A stretch of 64,000 nt of DNA from Colletotrichum lupini (GCF_023278565.1 NC_064676.1:7812001-7876000); one strand, 5' to 3'; shown: positions 1-12,900, numbered from the stretch's first letter. Notes: generated by a model from the letters alone, not told the origin. Numbers and translations: made by a program.

Positions 1-33
1 TTCATCAACAACCCCCCCAAAACCAAGCCCATC

Positions 34-1794
34 ATGGCGCTCCCTCCCAAGTGGTACCAGTTCCTTGTGAGCGTCTTCGCCTCACTCGGTTCCTTCAACT
101 ACGGTTATGATTTGGGTGTCATTGCCTCTGCCATTGCCTCGGCTTCTTTCAAGACCAAGTTTGGCGAAGACCCTAATGAGATGTAAGTCACCGCCTAGCG
201 TAGAGTTGCTACGGACTGGAATCTGTGGTCAACCATCAACCTGCACGAACCCAGGGGCATCACGACTGACTCTTTCTCCCTCTCAGTGGCGCTGTCGTCT
301 CCGTCTTCACTGGAGGTGGCTTCATCGGCGCTGGTGTCGCCGGTCCCACCGGTGACAGACTAGGCCGTAAGAAAACCATTCTTATCGGTGCTTCCATCTT
401 CGTTCTCGGCGGTGCTCTCCAGGCCGCTGCCCAGTCTCTCGCTTTCCTCTACGCCGGTCGTGCGCTCGCTGGTATCGGGTACGTCAATCCCTCAACCCAA
501 AAATGCCAATCTGACGGGACGATACATGTGCTGACTGCATTCCATCCAGTGTCGGTATGTTGACGATGATCATTCCCATGTACCAGGCCGAACTCTGCCA
601 CCCTAGCATTCGTGGACGAGTCACTGCTCTGCAACAATTCATGCTCGGTGTCGGTGCTTTGGCTGCTGCTTGGATCTCATACGGAACATACATTGGGTTT
701 GCCGAGAACGACAACAACCAATGGCGCGTCAGTTTGGGTATCCAGTGTATTCCTGGTGGCATTCTGGCTTTGCTTATTCTCCTCTTCCCCGAATCTCCTC
801 GTTGGCTCATCGACCATGGCCGCCTTGACGAGGGTCTTGCCACTTTGGCCAAGCTCCACGCTCACGGCGACATCAACGACGCCTGGGTCCGCGCCGAGTT
901 CGACCAAATCCAAGATTCCATCGCCGCTGAGCACGAGGGCTCCGCAAAGTCTTACAAGGAGCTCTTCACCGACAAGTCTTGCTTCCGTCGTCTCTTCCTC
1001 GCTTGCGCTCTCCAGGCTTCCATTCAGATGACCGGCGTCAGTGCCATCCAGTACTACTCCGTCGCAATCTACGAGAAGATCGGCATCGCCGGTGACGAGA
1101 CCCTTCGCTACCAGGCCATCTCCTCCGTCATTGCCCTCGTCGCTCAGTTCCTCTGCATGATGCTCATCGACAAGACTGGTCGCCGCTGGCCCTTGATCTT
1201 CGGTAACCTTGGCAACTGCGTTACCTTCATCATTGCCACCATCCTTCTGGCCAAGTTCCCTCCTGGCTCTCCTCATGCTAGCGGAGCCACCGCATGGGGC
1301 TTCATTGCCATGACATGGCTCTACAACTTCAGCTTCAGCGCCACCTGCGGTCCTCTATCGTGGATTATCCCTGCCGAGATCTTTGACATGAAGACTCGTT
1401 CCAAGGGTGTCTCCATCGCTACCATGACTTCATACGCCTTCAACACTCTCATCGGTCAGACCACCTCTGTGGCTCTCGATGACAAGCACGGCATTGGCTG
1501 GCGCTGGTATATTCTGTTCATTGTAAGTTACCACAAAGGCTGGGGCAAGCTTCAACATATGAAATTGTCTAACACGTATTCTCATAGGTGTGCAACTTTA
1601 CCAACGCCCTCTTCTTCTGGGCATTCCTCCCCGAGACTGCTAAGCGTCCTCTGGAAGAGATGAGATATCTCTTCACTGAGGCCCCTCTCTTCATCCCAAC
1701 CTTGGACATGTCGACTGTTGAGTCCCACGACCTCGAGCGCAGGGTTGAGGCGGTTGAGCAGAAACGCGAGGAGCATGGAAGCGAGCACATTTGA
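34..1794 (+). CDS. MFS sugar (hexose/monosaccharide) transporter
   Basis: Proton-coupled or facilitative hexose transporter of the plasma membrane. Four exons (34-182, 287-478, 550-1522, 1588-1794) splice in frame with GT..AG introns of 104, 71 and 65 nt and give 506 residues, normal for the family. Family motifs visible: FNYGYDLGVI in TM1, the loop GDRLGRKK, PESPRWL after TM6, DKTGRRW in the second half and PETAKRPLEEM at the C-terminus. The ATG at 34 leads directly into the usual short N-terminus and TM1, so it is taken as the start although only 33 nt of upstream sequence are in the window. Substrate specificity cannot be read from sequence. No damage is seen and GC content is normal, so it looks functional and is probably not part of the decaying cluster further on. 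Confidence 0.93.
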
Positions 1795-2076
1795 TTCGTC
1801 AATAGACCTCACTCACACAGACACACAAACACTCCCATAATACCCAGGCACACATAGTACTTAATGTAACATTTAGCGCACTGGTCTGACTGTAGATCCA
1901 GTTTGACGCTTTATCAAAAACCAAAATGAGTCGATCCTTCGCACATTGGGTATACTTGTACACAATCATGGTTTCTAACGCCATGCCCACCTCGTAGCCA
2001 ACAACCGACCTTCCCATTCTCCTTCTGAGTGATGGTACTCCATATTGTTTGACGTCCACCCGCGGTCGTCTGCCCT

Positions 2077-2441
2077 TTATCTGTAACCGTGTGTTGGTGC
2101 TGGTCTCGCCACGCCGTGGTGACCTTGATGACCATGCCCGTAACCTGGCCCGTGTCCGTAGCCGGACTCCATCATTGCCGGACCGCCGCGGCGCTGGCGA
2201 CCGAAGCGAGAGAACATGCCTCCACCTCCGCCGCCGACTGGATGCGGTTGACGACCGCGCTGCTTACGTTTGTTTCGGAAGCAGCAGCAGTAGCAGCATA
2301 GGACACAGAAAGCAATAAAGATAAAGCCGGCAATAGCAATGCCGACGATGGCGCCAGTGGCAAGGCGTCTTCCGCGTCCAGCCTGGTTCCTTAGTCAATA
2401 TATTGCCATCAAGAACTGGACTTCAAGGGGAGACCAACCAT
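2077..2441 (-). CDS. Small single-pass membrane protein with a CCYCCC cluster
   Basis: A minus-strand open frame from 2382 down to the stop at 2077 encodes RGRRLATGAIVGIAIAG, then a hydrophobic helix (FIFIAFCVL) ending in CCYCCC, a basic stretch (FRNKRKQRGRQ), a glycine run and a Gly/His/Tyr-rich tail (GYGHGPGYGHGHQ). That is one transmembrane segment, a juxtamembrane Cys cluster that could be palmitoylated, and a low-complexity cytosolic tail. It is preceded by a good acceptor (CCAG at 2386-2383). The only nearby ATG is 2441-2439; using GTTGGT right after it as donor gives a 56-nt intron and a 102-residue protein. The donor is weak, so the start is the uncertain part. Function unknown; small proteins of this layout are common in fungal genomes. 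Confidence 0.5.
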
Positions 2442-5190
2442 TGCTTAGGTAGACGGGTGCGATATTGATAGTAAAATTACTGAGTCGTCTGAATCTCTGC
2501 TGGTGGATGATGTGGGCGAATTGGCTGACAAACGGAGAGTCTGTGTAGATAGAGAAGTATTGTGAGCTGAGTGCACTGTACTTAGTGTTCCATCACGATG
2601 GTAGGCAGCCTTATATCAATCCTACCCGTTACGACTTCTGGGCACACGACATACTTGGCTTGTCCCAATTCCTGGCCATGTCGAATAGTGTCACGTCATG
2701 AACATGGCTGAGAGCGCTATGGTGGTCAAAACACGTCAGCAGGGGAGCTCGGTGTGGCGCATTCCAAGAAAAGTCGTTGTTTGGTAGCTCAAGGAGCAAG
2801 GTTCTCACCGTCCCCGTAGCCCCAAAGTTGCACTCAGTACCTAAATCAGATCCCAAGCCAGTGAACGGTAGAAGTGCCGTCTGGTGCTACGCCTAGCTCC
2901 ACGGTGACTTCATCGTCCAACTTGGCTCGCGGTCGACGCGTGGCTGGTGCCCCGGTGGGGCCGGCCCGAACGGCACATTGACGCGGCGCTAAGGTGGGCC
3001 GGCAATCCGGCACCGCCGATATATTTTTGGTGTCTCCTCGGCAGCACCGACCCGGCTCGAGTGAAGCCTTCAAGATTCTGTTCCTCAAGTCAATTTTTCT
3101 GATTCTTTCTACTTCAGCTACCTAATGGATTGACCAAGATTGAATGCTTGGGACATCTCATGGGAGTAAAGATTTACGTGATATATCACGGGTCTCAAGC
3201 AATTTGGTTATATCTATCTGCCGATAGAAAACCGGAAGACATAAGGGGAGTGTATCATAGTCTTGTGTGAAACCTCCAGAGTAGAGGCGCTAGTCCTTGG
3301 TTTGGCGCCTGTATTTACGTGAATTTGATCAGCGATCAGGTAGCATTCTCCCTACCTAATTTACCTGTACATAGTGAGTGGGTTGTGATGCCCGGTACAT
3401 GATATGTGACTTTTTGAACATGACCTAAAATAATCGTAATGCCCCGCTACTACCTTATATCCCACCGGGAGCGGCCCACCGTAGAAGGGCTGAGGGAAAG
3501 AACATGGATCGAAGCCTCCAGCAAGTTGGTGGCTTCTACATGAAAGCTCAATCCTGAGTGTGGCTTTGAATTCGTACCGACCTTGACCTGTAAACATTAT
3601 CGGCAATCCTGAGTCAAGTCTAGTAATCTCAATTGGGTACGGAGTATCCGTATTTCTTGGACGAACGCCCTATTTCCTGGGCAATTACCTCAAGCTCGGG
3701 CCTTCGAGCTGACGCCAGGCTATGACTGTGGCTATGTACGATCCGCTGCATAGTTGCACATTTGCATCAATGACCGCGAAGAAAGCTGTCAATAAAGAGT
3801 ACTGCAATCAACGTGACTTTGCCATGCGATGATTCATACCATCAACAAGACCGACCGTCTTCGTACTACTGAATCGAAACTAGGACATCGACGCCTCGAG
3901 CATCTTCCCTCTCATTGATCAATCGCCACCTTTATGACTCGTGAGGTGAATCTTGTAGAACGTCCTGCCTCGAATGCCTACTAAGAGCTTAATTCAACGC
4001 TATTTTCATCAACGTTTGTTGAGTGTTTTCCTCAGGTTCCACTACGTCTAAATCTTATTGTGATCAGTGACTTGACGATCACGGTTGCTATACAATGTAG
4101 GGTTGGATTACGGATAGCCGGCGCAGAATCCCGACCAGTCATATCCGCCAACATAGTAGAAGAGCTTTCATTCGTCCCCCATCTCGCAGGCCCTCTGAGA
4201 TAAAGCATTTGCTAATCGAGTGTGGGGGGTAACAATCCAAGAGCAGTTTGGTCATTTTTCTTGAGCCTTTCCCGGACGTTCAACACCCACAGAATCACCA
4301 ACGAACTATTGCCGTTGTCCTACGCCGAAATTTCAAATAAATCTTATGATCAGATATGGTCTTCCATCTGTGTATAGTCCACTAAGTTGCTGAACCCGTC
4401 AAGCTGCTAATGGTGCTCTGGCCCGGCTGATAGTCTCCTGCTGCCAATTGGCAAGCCCTTAAGTTGATAGGCACCAGCCAAGACATGCTCACCATTACCC
4501 ACTTACCTCATTCTGAGTGTCAGTTGCCACGCTGAAGTGTGGGCATTGCCGCCCAATGCCGCTCAAGTGTACATGATAGGTCAGGTGCCTGATGGGTAAC
4601 TTATAAGGGACGGCCCGCATGCATTCGTGATAAATCCACGTCAATTTTTTTGATCCTCTAAAGACACTCAATGAGGCACAATGGGCTACTTAAACGTTCC
4701 CATTTCAGACTAGATCACGCGGCTTTCCTACTCAAAGAAGAAAACCCAGCTCTTGGCAGTCAGCACAGTACACCAGTTTGCATGGGGTTCGCACTGGAGC
4801 AAGAGCCTGATTTGCAAAAAAAAAAAAAAAAAAAAAGTGATTTATACTGGTCGCAACCAACGAGCAAACAAAGCAACTACTAGGGTCACTAGCAAATAGG
4901 AAATAGGCGCCGAGAAATAAGGATTTCTATATAGTGGGGAAGAAATTTCGAAGACTCTTCTTGATTCGGCGTATCGACAACTACCTTGTTGCGACGACAT
5001 TAAGCTGAAGGTAATTGCATCTTACTTATGGAGTCCGATGTACATCTCACAGCCACTCCACGCCGCACAGCTACATACGGCGATATGGGTCTCTAATTTT
5101 AGCCTGGAATTTTCATTCTTATCCGTTTTGATTACTCTTTCTTTATACTCTATACAGAAGCAGTTGCTATACGCCCTATTGTTAGTTACT
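2442..5190. other. Gene-poor intergenic region
   Basis: About 2.7 kb in which I see no convincing gene. The open frames present (for example 2629-2856, 2846-3088 and 3361-3606 on the minus strand, 4671-4883 on the plus strand) are short, have no family motifs and no exon-like partners. Base composition is ordinary, not RIP-like. It contains one long A tract (4816-4836). Confidence 0.6.
4816..4836. repeat. A21 homopolymer
   Basis: Uninterrupted run of 21 A. The hexamer TGATTT occurs just before it (separated by GC) and just after it (separated by G). It could be a poly(A) tail left by a retroposed sequence or simple slippage; no element body is recognisable upstream. Confidence 0.7.
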
Positions 5191-6124
5191 ATGCTTCATG
5201 TTCTCGTAGCTATTCTCACGACTCTAATCCGGACGGTTGCCGGCCAAGGGGCATGTTTCGTGCCTAACGGTACTAACAGACATGATTTGACCAACGCTAA
5301 CATCCAAAAGTATGCGTCTTGCGAAAGTTCTGGACACGGTATGTGTTGCAATATCGCAGGAGACAAGTGTCAGGCGGATGGCCTGTGTTGGAATGAGGAG
5401 CACAAGCAGCTCTGGCGGGAAAGCTGTACAGACCCTACTTGGGAATTACCTAAATGTTTGAAATTGTGTGTCATAGATGATTACGGTAAGCTTCCTTTCT
5501 TTAGAAATTAAGTATAGTAATACGGAATTTTAATTGTTAGGCACTGGCTGTCTCAGAAAGCAACTGACTAGTGAGAGCGACGTGAGTGCTGATAACCACT
5601 AAGAATCAGACGACGGTATACCAGGAAGCGGAATGGATGTCGTTATTACTAAATGTAGCGATGGTAGCTATTGCTGCGGCGAGGGCCAGAATGCCTCTAT
5701 CTGCTGCATGGCTGGGAGAGGAGTGTATATCGTTGATGGCAAAATAATTACCTCCTCTGCCGCTTTTTCGTCTAGCACGATTGCCCTCACAACCTCTCTA
5801 GCGATAGTTGGAATCACATCCGCGATCTCTTTTGCGATCACTTCTGCGATCACCTCTGCGTCTCATTCTGCTGATGCAAGCTTAACATCTCTAATTACCC
5901 CATCGAATCCTGCCGAATCCGCTACAAGCAACACCAACTCAACTTGGGACAATCGAAATGGGATTATTGGTGGCGCTGTGGGTGGAGGTGTCGGTCTGGC
6001 GATAGTTGGCATCGTGGCTGCCTTCTTTTGGTATAAGAAAAAGAAGAGGAACACAGAAACAGCGAAGTTTGAAGCAAGCCTCGAGAAGCAAAACGCTAAG
6101 AATTGGCCGGCTTCATCGGCTTAA
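5191..6124 (+). CDS. Cys-rich single-pass surface protein (signal peptide, Cys ectodomain, TM)
   Basis: Three exons (5191-5485, 5541-5570, 5625-6124; introns 55 and 54 nt) give 274 residues in one frame. The ATG at 5191 is chosen over the in-frame ATG at 5038 because it starts a clean signal peptide (MLHVLVAILTTLIRTVAGQ). Then follow a Cys-rich ectodomain (GACFVPNG, CESSGHGMCCN, CQADGLC, then SYCCGEGQ and ICCMAG after the introns), a Ser/Thr/Ala-rich stalk (ITSAISFAITSAITSA), one transmembrane helix (GGAVGGGVGLAIVGIVAAFFW) immediately followed by KKKKR, and a short cytosolic tail. This layout is typical of fungal cell-surface proteins, some of them wall-stress sensors, but no named family is recognised. 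The locus is more AT-rich than its neighbours upstream and lies next to a RIP-affected pseudogene; no stop codon is present. Confidence 0.75.
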
Positions 6125-6444
6125 CTCCAGTACCGCCACGAGCTCCCAGTCAAGCCAAACCCGGTTGAGCTGGCATCCGAATCTCCACTAGCTGAGTTAG
6201 AATTAGAATCACTGTTAAGAAGATGATTCTTATATACACATCGGTCAGAAAGCATGAACTCCAGCCGCACAAAGTAGTTAGGAAGGCCTCTTAGTCTAGA
6301 TGTCTTTCGATTGGCGCCCTTGAGCCTAGTTGCGTGGCTGATAGTTGCACAACTTGCTTGCGAAGAAGATGGGAAATAGTGCTTCGAAGACGGTCCGCTG
6401 GTTCTATATTAATCTTTGTACACTCTAACCTTGTAATCGTCTCT
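6125..6444. other. Convergent intergenic gap
   Basis: About 320 nt between the 3' end of the Cys-rich protein gene and the 3' end of the dead SDR. Nothing recognisable beyond presumed 3' UTRs. Confidence 0.5.
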
Positions 6445-7430
6445 CTATTTGTCCTCGATTATGACTAGTTGAGCCTTCTGCACCTTGTCTAGGTATCGGT
6501 CTTCTGGAACATCCTTGTAGTCGTCTCGGTTAATATCTATGTAGCCCTCCTTCGTAACAGTTCTTGGTGTAATTATCAACGAGCGTCCTGTAACATAGAT
6601 TCTGTTAGAGGGTAAGCTTGTAAATAGTTTGGTTTCTGGGACTGACCGTTGATAGACTTGTCGCAAGTAACTCTCATTATGCAGTTGGTAATATCCTCTT
6701 GCTCCCTAAATTCGACTCCGTGGTTAATTAACCATTTTTTATACTCGGCAGTACGAATCGCACTCTTGATCCAGCACGGAGCTACGTAGACGATCCGGAT
6801 GCCTTGCTCCTAACTAGAGCGTCTGGCAGTTCTTATGAACCTATGGAGACCGTACTTGGTAGAGGTGTACTCCCAATTCCCGGGGGAGTCGATCTATCCA
6901 ACCATGCTTCCTGTGATAATGAAGCATCTGTCCCTGTCGTCGGTTTCTGGCTGTTGTCTGAAGTAGTGCACTGCGAGTTTCTATGTGTAGAAGGAGCCCT
7001 TGAGGTTGACATTAACGATATTGAGATTAGGCTTGACCGGCTCTCCATTTGGATCATCCAGATTCCATAGGCTGTCCCCCGAACTTCGACTAATACCAGC
7101 GTTCGCAATGACGATGTCTACGCTTTTGGAAGGACTTTGGCTTTTGGCGGTCTCGAACATTGCCTTCTGCTGATTCCAGTCCCTGATATCGCACTCCACA
7201 AACGTACAACACGCGCCGTTTGCATTCAGCTCTTTCTCGATGTCTTTGCCCCTGGCATTGACATCGCCGAACGTAACAAAAGCACCGGCTGCGACGAAGG
7301 CTCGCACACATGTCTCGCCCATGCCATTGGCACCGCCCGTGATAATGACTGATTTTCCTTTGACGTTGTGGCGATTAGGGATGATAGTGTGGTCGATTGG
7401 ACCGTTGTAGGTGTACTGTGGGAGGGGCAT
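6445..7430 (-). pseudogene. Short-chain dehydrogenase/reductase (SDR1), three in-frame TAG codons
   Basis: Minus-strand NAD(P)-dependent SDR of the type often found beside fungal BVMOs. Exon 1 (7430-6647) carries the cofactor motif TGGANGMGE, FGDVNARG, the NAGIS motif, and the active-site region WEYTSTKYG with Tyr and Lys; exon 2 (6587-6445) after a 59-nt intron carries GRSLIITPRTVTKEG and the tail. In-frame TAG codons stand at 6983-6981, 6896-6894 and 6812-6810; apart from these the frame is open to the natural stop at 6445. At least the last two lie where relatives usually have Trp (MVG*IDSPGN, SS*EQGIR), so TGG-to-TAG is likely, which is a RIP-type change. Starts MPLPQYTYNGP. It is divergently arranged with BVMO1, also dead. 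Confidence 0.85.
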
Positions 7431-8185
7431 AGCTGCGATGTGTCTTGAGCTAAGAGCTTAGATCGACTCGTTAGGGAAGAAACTAGTGAGGGAGAGACGA
7501 GAAGAGTTTGAGCGTTCAGTATGGAATCGAATATACTTCAAACGTTCGAGTATTCTGATGATGTGTAGAAGCCTAAGCTCTTAATCGATGTTTTTGTCTC
7601 TTTTAAATGTACGATGTTCCCTGGTGTTCCCGGCTCTACACAACCGGGGCCGAGACAGGAGGGAGGGGAAAATTGGAGTAAGCATTAGACCCGTGAACGC
7701 CCCCAAGCTCCCGGCCATTGCCCCAACCCCCCTGGATCCCCCGCTGGGAAACCGTTTTGGGATAGCCGATGGTAATTCTGAAGATGGTTGATTTGGCGTG
7801 TAGGCTTCGGCAACCTTAGACACGGCAACCCTAAGAGGACGGTTAGGCCTAATGAGTCTATAGCGCGACTGGCACAATCGTTTAGCTGAGAATCATGTTA
7901 ATCCGATGAGGCCATTCTCCGTTGGAATTGCCATAGGATGTGCCGGGTCCAATAAAGATAATGCGGACTGGGCTATCTCGGAGATCACTGGAGCGGAGCG
8001 TGTGTCTTCAAATAACATCTCTCAACTATAAAGACGAGGAAGAGGATTGCTCATTAGAGACTTCACCTTTCCGCTCAACCACTTGACATCGTGTGCTCCT
8101 GTTCTATTGAACCGCCTGGGTCAACCTTAGCTTTCGCATTTCCTTGAGGCCTTATAGCATCTTTTAACATTGCCCTCTTATTAAT
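7431..8185. promoter_or_regulatory. Shared divergent promoter region of SDR1 and BVMO1
   Basis: 755 nt between two divergent, now dead, enzyme genes. Normal base composition. It contains two direct copies of CGGCAACC 15 nt apart (7808-7815 and 7823-7830), resembling the CGGTAACC words seen in the transporter/hydrolase promoter at 29.8 kb. No protein-coding potential supported. Confidence 0.4.
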
Positions 8186-9721
8186 ATGACTGCTTCCGTC
8201 GAAGCACCGGCCACCGCACCGGTCGACCCTGGCCCAGTTGCAACATCTCGCGTTCCCAATGATGTGCCACGAATGCCGGCACTAGAACTACTAGAGGTTG
8301 TCTAGGGCAATGCGAAATTTCCGCAACAACCTTCAGTAAGCAATCACAATGGCGTTAGCGACGATCCTTTTAAGCTCGACACCAAATTCGCCTATACCCC
8401 ACGGAAAATCAAAGTATTTACTATTGGTGCTGGCTTCTCCGGACTCCTTATGGCCCATAAGTTTTAGCACAGGTTTCTAGAGATGCGAGATATCGTTGAA
8501 TACACAATTTTTGAGGCGCATAGCGAGGTCGGTGGTACCTGGCTTGTTAATAACTATCCCGGCGTGTAGTGCGATGTTCTAGCGCATATTTATGTGAGTA
8601 CCCTGCGTCAAGCATTTAACGAAGCCTCCGTGGGCTAATCATGTTTTTAGGCATTTCCATTTGACCCCAACCTAGACTGGAGTCGTTTTTACGCTAGTGG
8701 AGCTGAAATCCTCTAATATATGAAAGACACAGTTAAGAAGTGGAATCTTGATCGTGATCTTCAGTTAAACACTAAGGTTGTTGGCGCTATATGGTAGGAA
8801 GAGCTTGGCTAGTGGAAAGTTATGGTAGAACACTAGGGTGAATAGCGTGATGAATTCTGTTACGTCCTGATCTCTGCCCAAGGTGTACTTGTTCACGAAT
8901 CCTGGCTAGACGTCCCGGGTTTACGAGATTTTGAGGGCCATATTACTTACTCCGCTCGCTGGGATTACGATTTTGACTACTCTAACAAACGAATTGCTGT
9001 CATTGGAAACGGCTCTTCTGGCATTCAGATCGTTCCTTAAATGGCTAAGCTACCTGGTACGGATGTGCTGAACTTTATCCGAGGACCTGCTTGGGTATAC
9101 TATCGCGCTCCTCTATCTAAGCACCTTGGGAGGGATGACCCGGATCCTAACCCACGATATACTGACGAGGAGAGGAAGAAGTTCCATGATCTAGAGTACT
9201 ACCTCGAGCATAGGAAGGGAATTATTTCACGTACTAACAAGTCCTTCTATATCTTCATGAAGGGCGAGAACAACAAAGAGGGCATGAGATTGGTAGTAGC
9301 GCAAATGGCAGAAAAGCTAGGCTATGACCCCGAGCTGTGCGAGAAGCTTATTCTAAAATGTGAGTTGGGGTGCCGGCGCATTACGCCTGGGCCCGGCTAC
9401 CTCGAGTCATTCTTGCGACCAAACTGCAATATCACTAACAGTGCCATTACCAGCGTTTCGAAGAATGGTGTTCACACAGCCGATGGCAAGTTCTATGAGT
9501 GTGACGTCAGTAAGTAAAAAGACTATCTACTATGACATGAAGTGTCTGTTTTGCGGCGTACCTGACAGGTCTCTAGTTGTCTATGTAACTGGTTTTGACG
9601 TCTCCCATCGTCCAAGATACCCAATTGTTAGAAAGGAAAACATCGACCTTGCTACGAGATGGGCTGAGGACCCTGATTCCTATGTCTTAGTTACTATACT
9701 AGACTATCCCAACTACTTTAT
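8186..9721 (+). pseudogene. Baeyer-Villiger monooxygenase 1 (BVMO1), 5' part, disrupted
   Basis: FAD/NADPH-dependent flavin monooxygenase that would turn a ketone into an ester or lactone. Reading from ATG 8186 and removing introns 8594-8650 and 9510-9576, one frame shows the FAD motif (IGAGFSG), GGTWLVNNYPGV, AFPFDPNLDWSRF, a BVMO-type fingerprint FEGHITYSARWDYDF (His-to-Tyr in HS), the NADP Rossmann motif VIGNGSSGIQ, and TGFDVSHRPRYPI. The frame is broken by about nine stops (TAG or TAA), all at sites that read as Gln in context (for example GV*CD, IW*EELG*WK, EH*GE*RD, IVP*MAK), that is CAG/CAA-to-TAG/TAA. All nine or so Trp codons here survive. The gene stops at 9721 where a retrotransposon is inserted; it continues at 17077. 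Confidence 0.9.
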
Positions 9722-9931
9722 TGTCAGGCCTCGCCGGTCAGGCCTCGTTAGTTAAGGAATAGCTTAGGGGGGTATAAAGAGGGGGACTAAGTAACAAAGG
9801 AGCAGCTTAGGCATATATAGAGCGCTAGTAGTATACCTCGAGGGAAGGGTAGATTTTAGTAATTCCTTTTTTAGACCCTAATAGTAGTTAGCCTTTATGA
9901 GCTTCTTCCCTATATTATATACCTATTAATA
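9722..9931 (+). repeat. 5' LTR of gypsy copy 1
   Basis: 210 bp beginning TGTCAGGCC and ending ATTAATA, where the canonical terminal CA has become TA. Matches 16867-17076 and both LTRs of copy 2. Confidence 0.93.
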
Positions 9932-12900
9932 GTCTAAAATCTCTACTTATAAAGGGGACTAGGCCGGAAGCTTAAAATACTAATAAGAACGAGACGTAGC
10001 GAGAGAGCGTAGTCGGCGCTACGATAATAAGAAAAAGACGACTCTTTTTTATTAGACCCCCTAGAGTCGCCTCCTCCTTAGTAAACGATATAAGAACGAA
10101 GCGCAGTAGGACTATTAACGTAGTGGCGATATAAAAGGACCGTATTATTAGGAGTATTAATAAATTTTAAATAAAATAGCGAACCTCCTACCCTTACTTA
10201 TTAATACCTAAACTAAACGATAAGTAATAGGCTAATAGAACTATAAGAATAAGAACGATAATTAGAGGAAGAAATCCTTATTATAACGTACGAAGAGCGC
10301 TTATATAGAAGATAAGTAAATTTAGAACGCTTACGGAGCTCTTTAAATAGCCCGGCCCCCGCGCTAAGGGCTATAGTCTTAGCTATAGCGGCCTCGGACG
10401 TTAGCTTTAATATAAATAAAAACGTAAACCCCCGGACTAAGGATAGTTTAATAAGTAAAGCCGTACTTAAAGCGCCGCTCGAGCGATAATAAAGCGACGA
10501 GTTCGTACTACCTAAGCCCCTATTTATTAGCTCCCTCCCGACTTAAGTAAGCGCTATAAGCGGAACGTTTATATTTAGACCGCTATCCCTCCCTAATTTA
10601 TTATACGCTAGTAAATCGGCACGGGATTTATAGAGCTTCCTTTTTAACTATTACTATCGCTTCGACTTATAGGCTTAATAAATAAGAATAGACTATAATA
10701 AAGTAGTATATGCGGTTAGCTACCTAAGCGGTAGCGTAAAAACCTCCTAAATATACTATATTTTCGACTACCAAAGGACCCCCGGTTTTATAATAAACTA
10801 GGTTATATAAGAAGAACTAGAGACCTTTTTATAAAATAACCTATCCGATCCCGCTAGCTAAGGAATAGTAGTAAGTATATAACTAAATAGCGCTTCGTAA
10901 GGTTAGAAAGAGAAAGTCGACGAGTTCGTTAGCTATATTAATAAGCTTAAGATAGAATTAGAATATGTCCCGATAGAGAAATAGAGGATCTTTACGCTAA
11001 TAAGTAAGCTACGGCCCGAACTATACCTCGTAATAGTATTATAAATAGAACTTCCGCGGACTCGCTTATAGCTAGTATTACTAATAAGACGTATCGAATA
11101 ATCCTCGCTATTAGTAAAGAGCTTACGAACGTCCCCTAAGTAATATTCTAACTTAAACTTAAACGAGCTAGCGAGAAGATACCGGGGCGCTAATAAGTCG
11201 AATACGTAAAGAACACGCCGTAACTTACTTAATAAGGATACTACGTACTATAATTATAAAGAGACTAGCTATATTATAAGAGATTACCCGCGACTGCGGG
11301 AGTAGTATTAGTAATACTATAACTACGGTAAAACCGGGCACCTCGCTAATAGCTACCCGAGCGTTATATACCGTAGATATAATTAGAAGGGGTATAAGGC
11401 CGCTAGCTATTAATTAGACCTCGCCCTAGCTAAGTAGCGCGGACTAGTAACGAGCTCGAATACTATCCTAGTAAAGAGAGTAGCTAGCGATTAATAAGGG
11501 CGGCGCTTAGATATCCCGACCTATATATACCTAAACTACGTATAGGAAAAGCTAAGCGCCCTTATCGATTTGGGAATAAAAGGGAACGTAGTTAGTATCG
11601 GGCTATTTAATAGCTTTAACGCTAATCTACGAATTTACCTATTACTATAGTTAGTAAACGTCGAGGGTAAATAAATAGAGACGCTAAGAAGCTACTACCT
11701 ACGGCTTCGAATTACTAATAGTAACTACGTAACGGAGATATAGCTATATCGCTTTATAATAGCCGATATTATAGTACTTATGCTTATTTTCGGTTTCCCC
11801 TAGCTAGAGAATATCGACCCGCTAATTAGTTAGAAATAAAAGAAGTAGCGGTATTTAATTTACGAACGATATATCCGCTTAGACGCCCTAAAAAAGGGGC
11901 TACTAAACGACTTAGTTTTAGTAACACTCGCGCATATCGTAATTAACCTAGCTATAAATAGTAATATAATACTAGCGAGCGTAGCTAAGGACTAAAAGCT
12001 ATGTTACTAGGACTTTAATAATTTATTTTTAAAAGAGAAGGCTATCTCGCTACTAAATAGAGCACTATACGACTACCGTATCGAGCTAAATAACGCGGCA
12101 CCTATCCCCTAGGGACCTATTTACCCACTATCGAACTATAAGCTTAAGATCCTGCGCGATTATTTAATAAAAGTAGAGGCTAAGGGCTAGATACGCCCCT
12201 CTATAAGCCTAGTAGGAGCACCTATCCTCTTTATACCTAAAAAAGGAAGAGAGCTACGACTTTGCGTTAACTATAGAGCAATTAATAAGATTATATAAAA
12301 AGATAGAACGCTACTACTACTAATTAGAGAGATACTAAATAGACTATCTAATACCTCTATTTTTATAAAGCTAGACCTTAAGAACGCGTACTACTATATA
12401 CGTATAACTAAGGGCAATAAGTAGAAAACGGCTTTTCGTACTAAATACGGGTAGTTCGAGTACCTAGTTATATATTTTGGGCTAACTAACGCGCCCGCGA
12501 CTTTCTAGGCGTATATTAATAACGTTCTAAGCGGCCTAGTTAATACCGTTTATATCGTATACCTAGACAATATCTTAATATATAATAACGACTACGTAGC
12601 GTATAAAGAGCACGTACGTAGCGTACTATAAAAACTACGGTAATAGAACCTATATCTAAACGGCAGTAAATACGAGTTCTATATATTATATATAGGATTC
12701 CTAGGGTATATCGTATTTAACAAAAGTATAGAAATAGAACCCGCGCGCACCGAAGCTATAGCGAATTAGCTACTTCCGAGGAGTATTAAAAATATATAGA
12801 CGTTCCTTAGATTTACGGGGTTCTACCGTAGATTTATTAGTAACTACGCTAAGATAACGGCACTTCTAATAGACTTGCTAAGGAAGGTAAAACCGGGATA

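Noticed and set aside
4816..4836. A21 tract as the poly(A) tail of a retroposed gene
   Set aside because: TGATTT flanks the tract on both sides but directly, leaving no room for a retroposed body, and nothing coding is seen upstream.
7588..7877. Frames 7588-7791 (plus) and 7581-7877 (minus) between SDR1 and BVMO1
   Set aside because: Low-complexity Pro-rich translations on opposite strands of a promoter region, with no motif.
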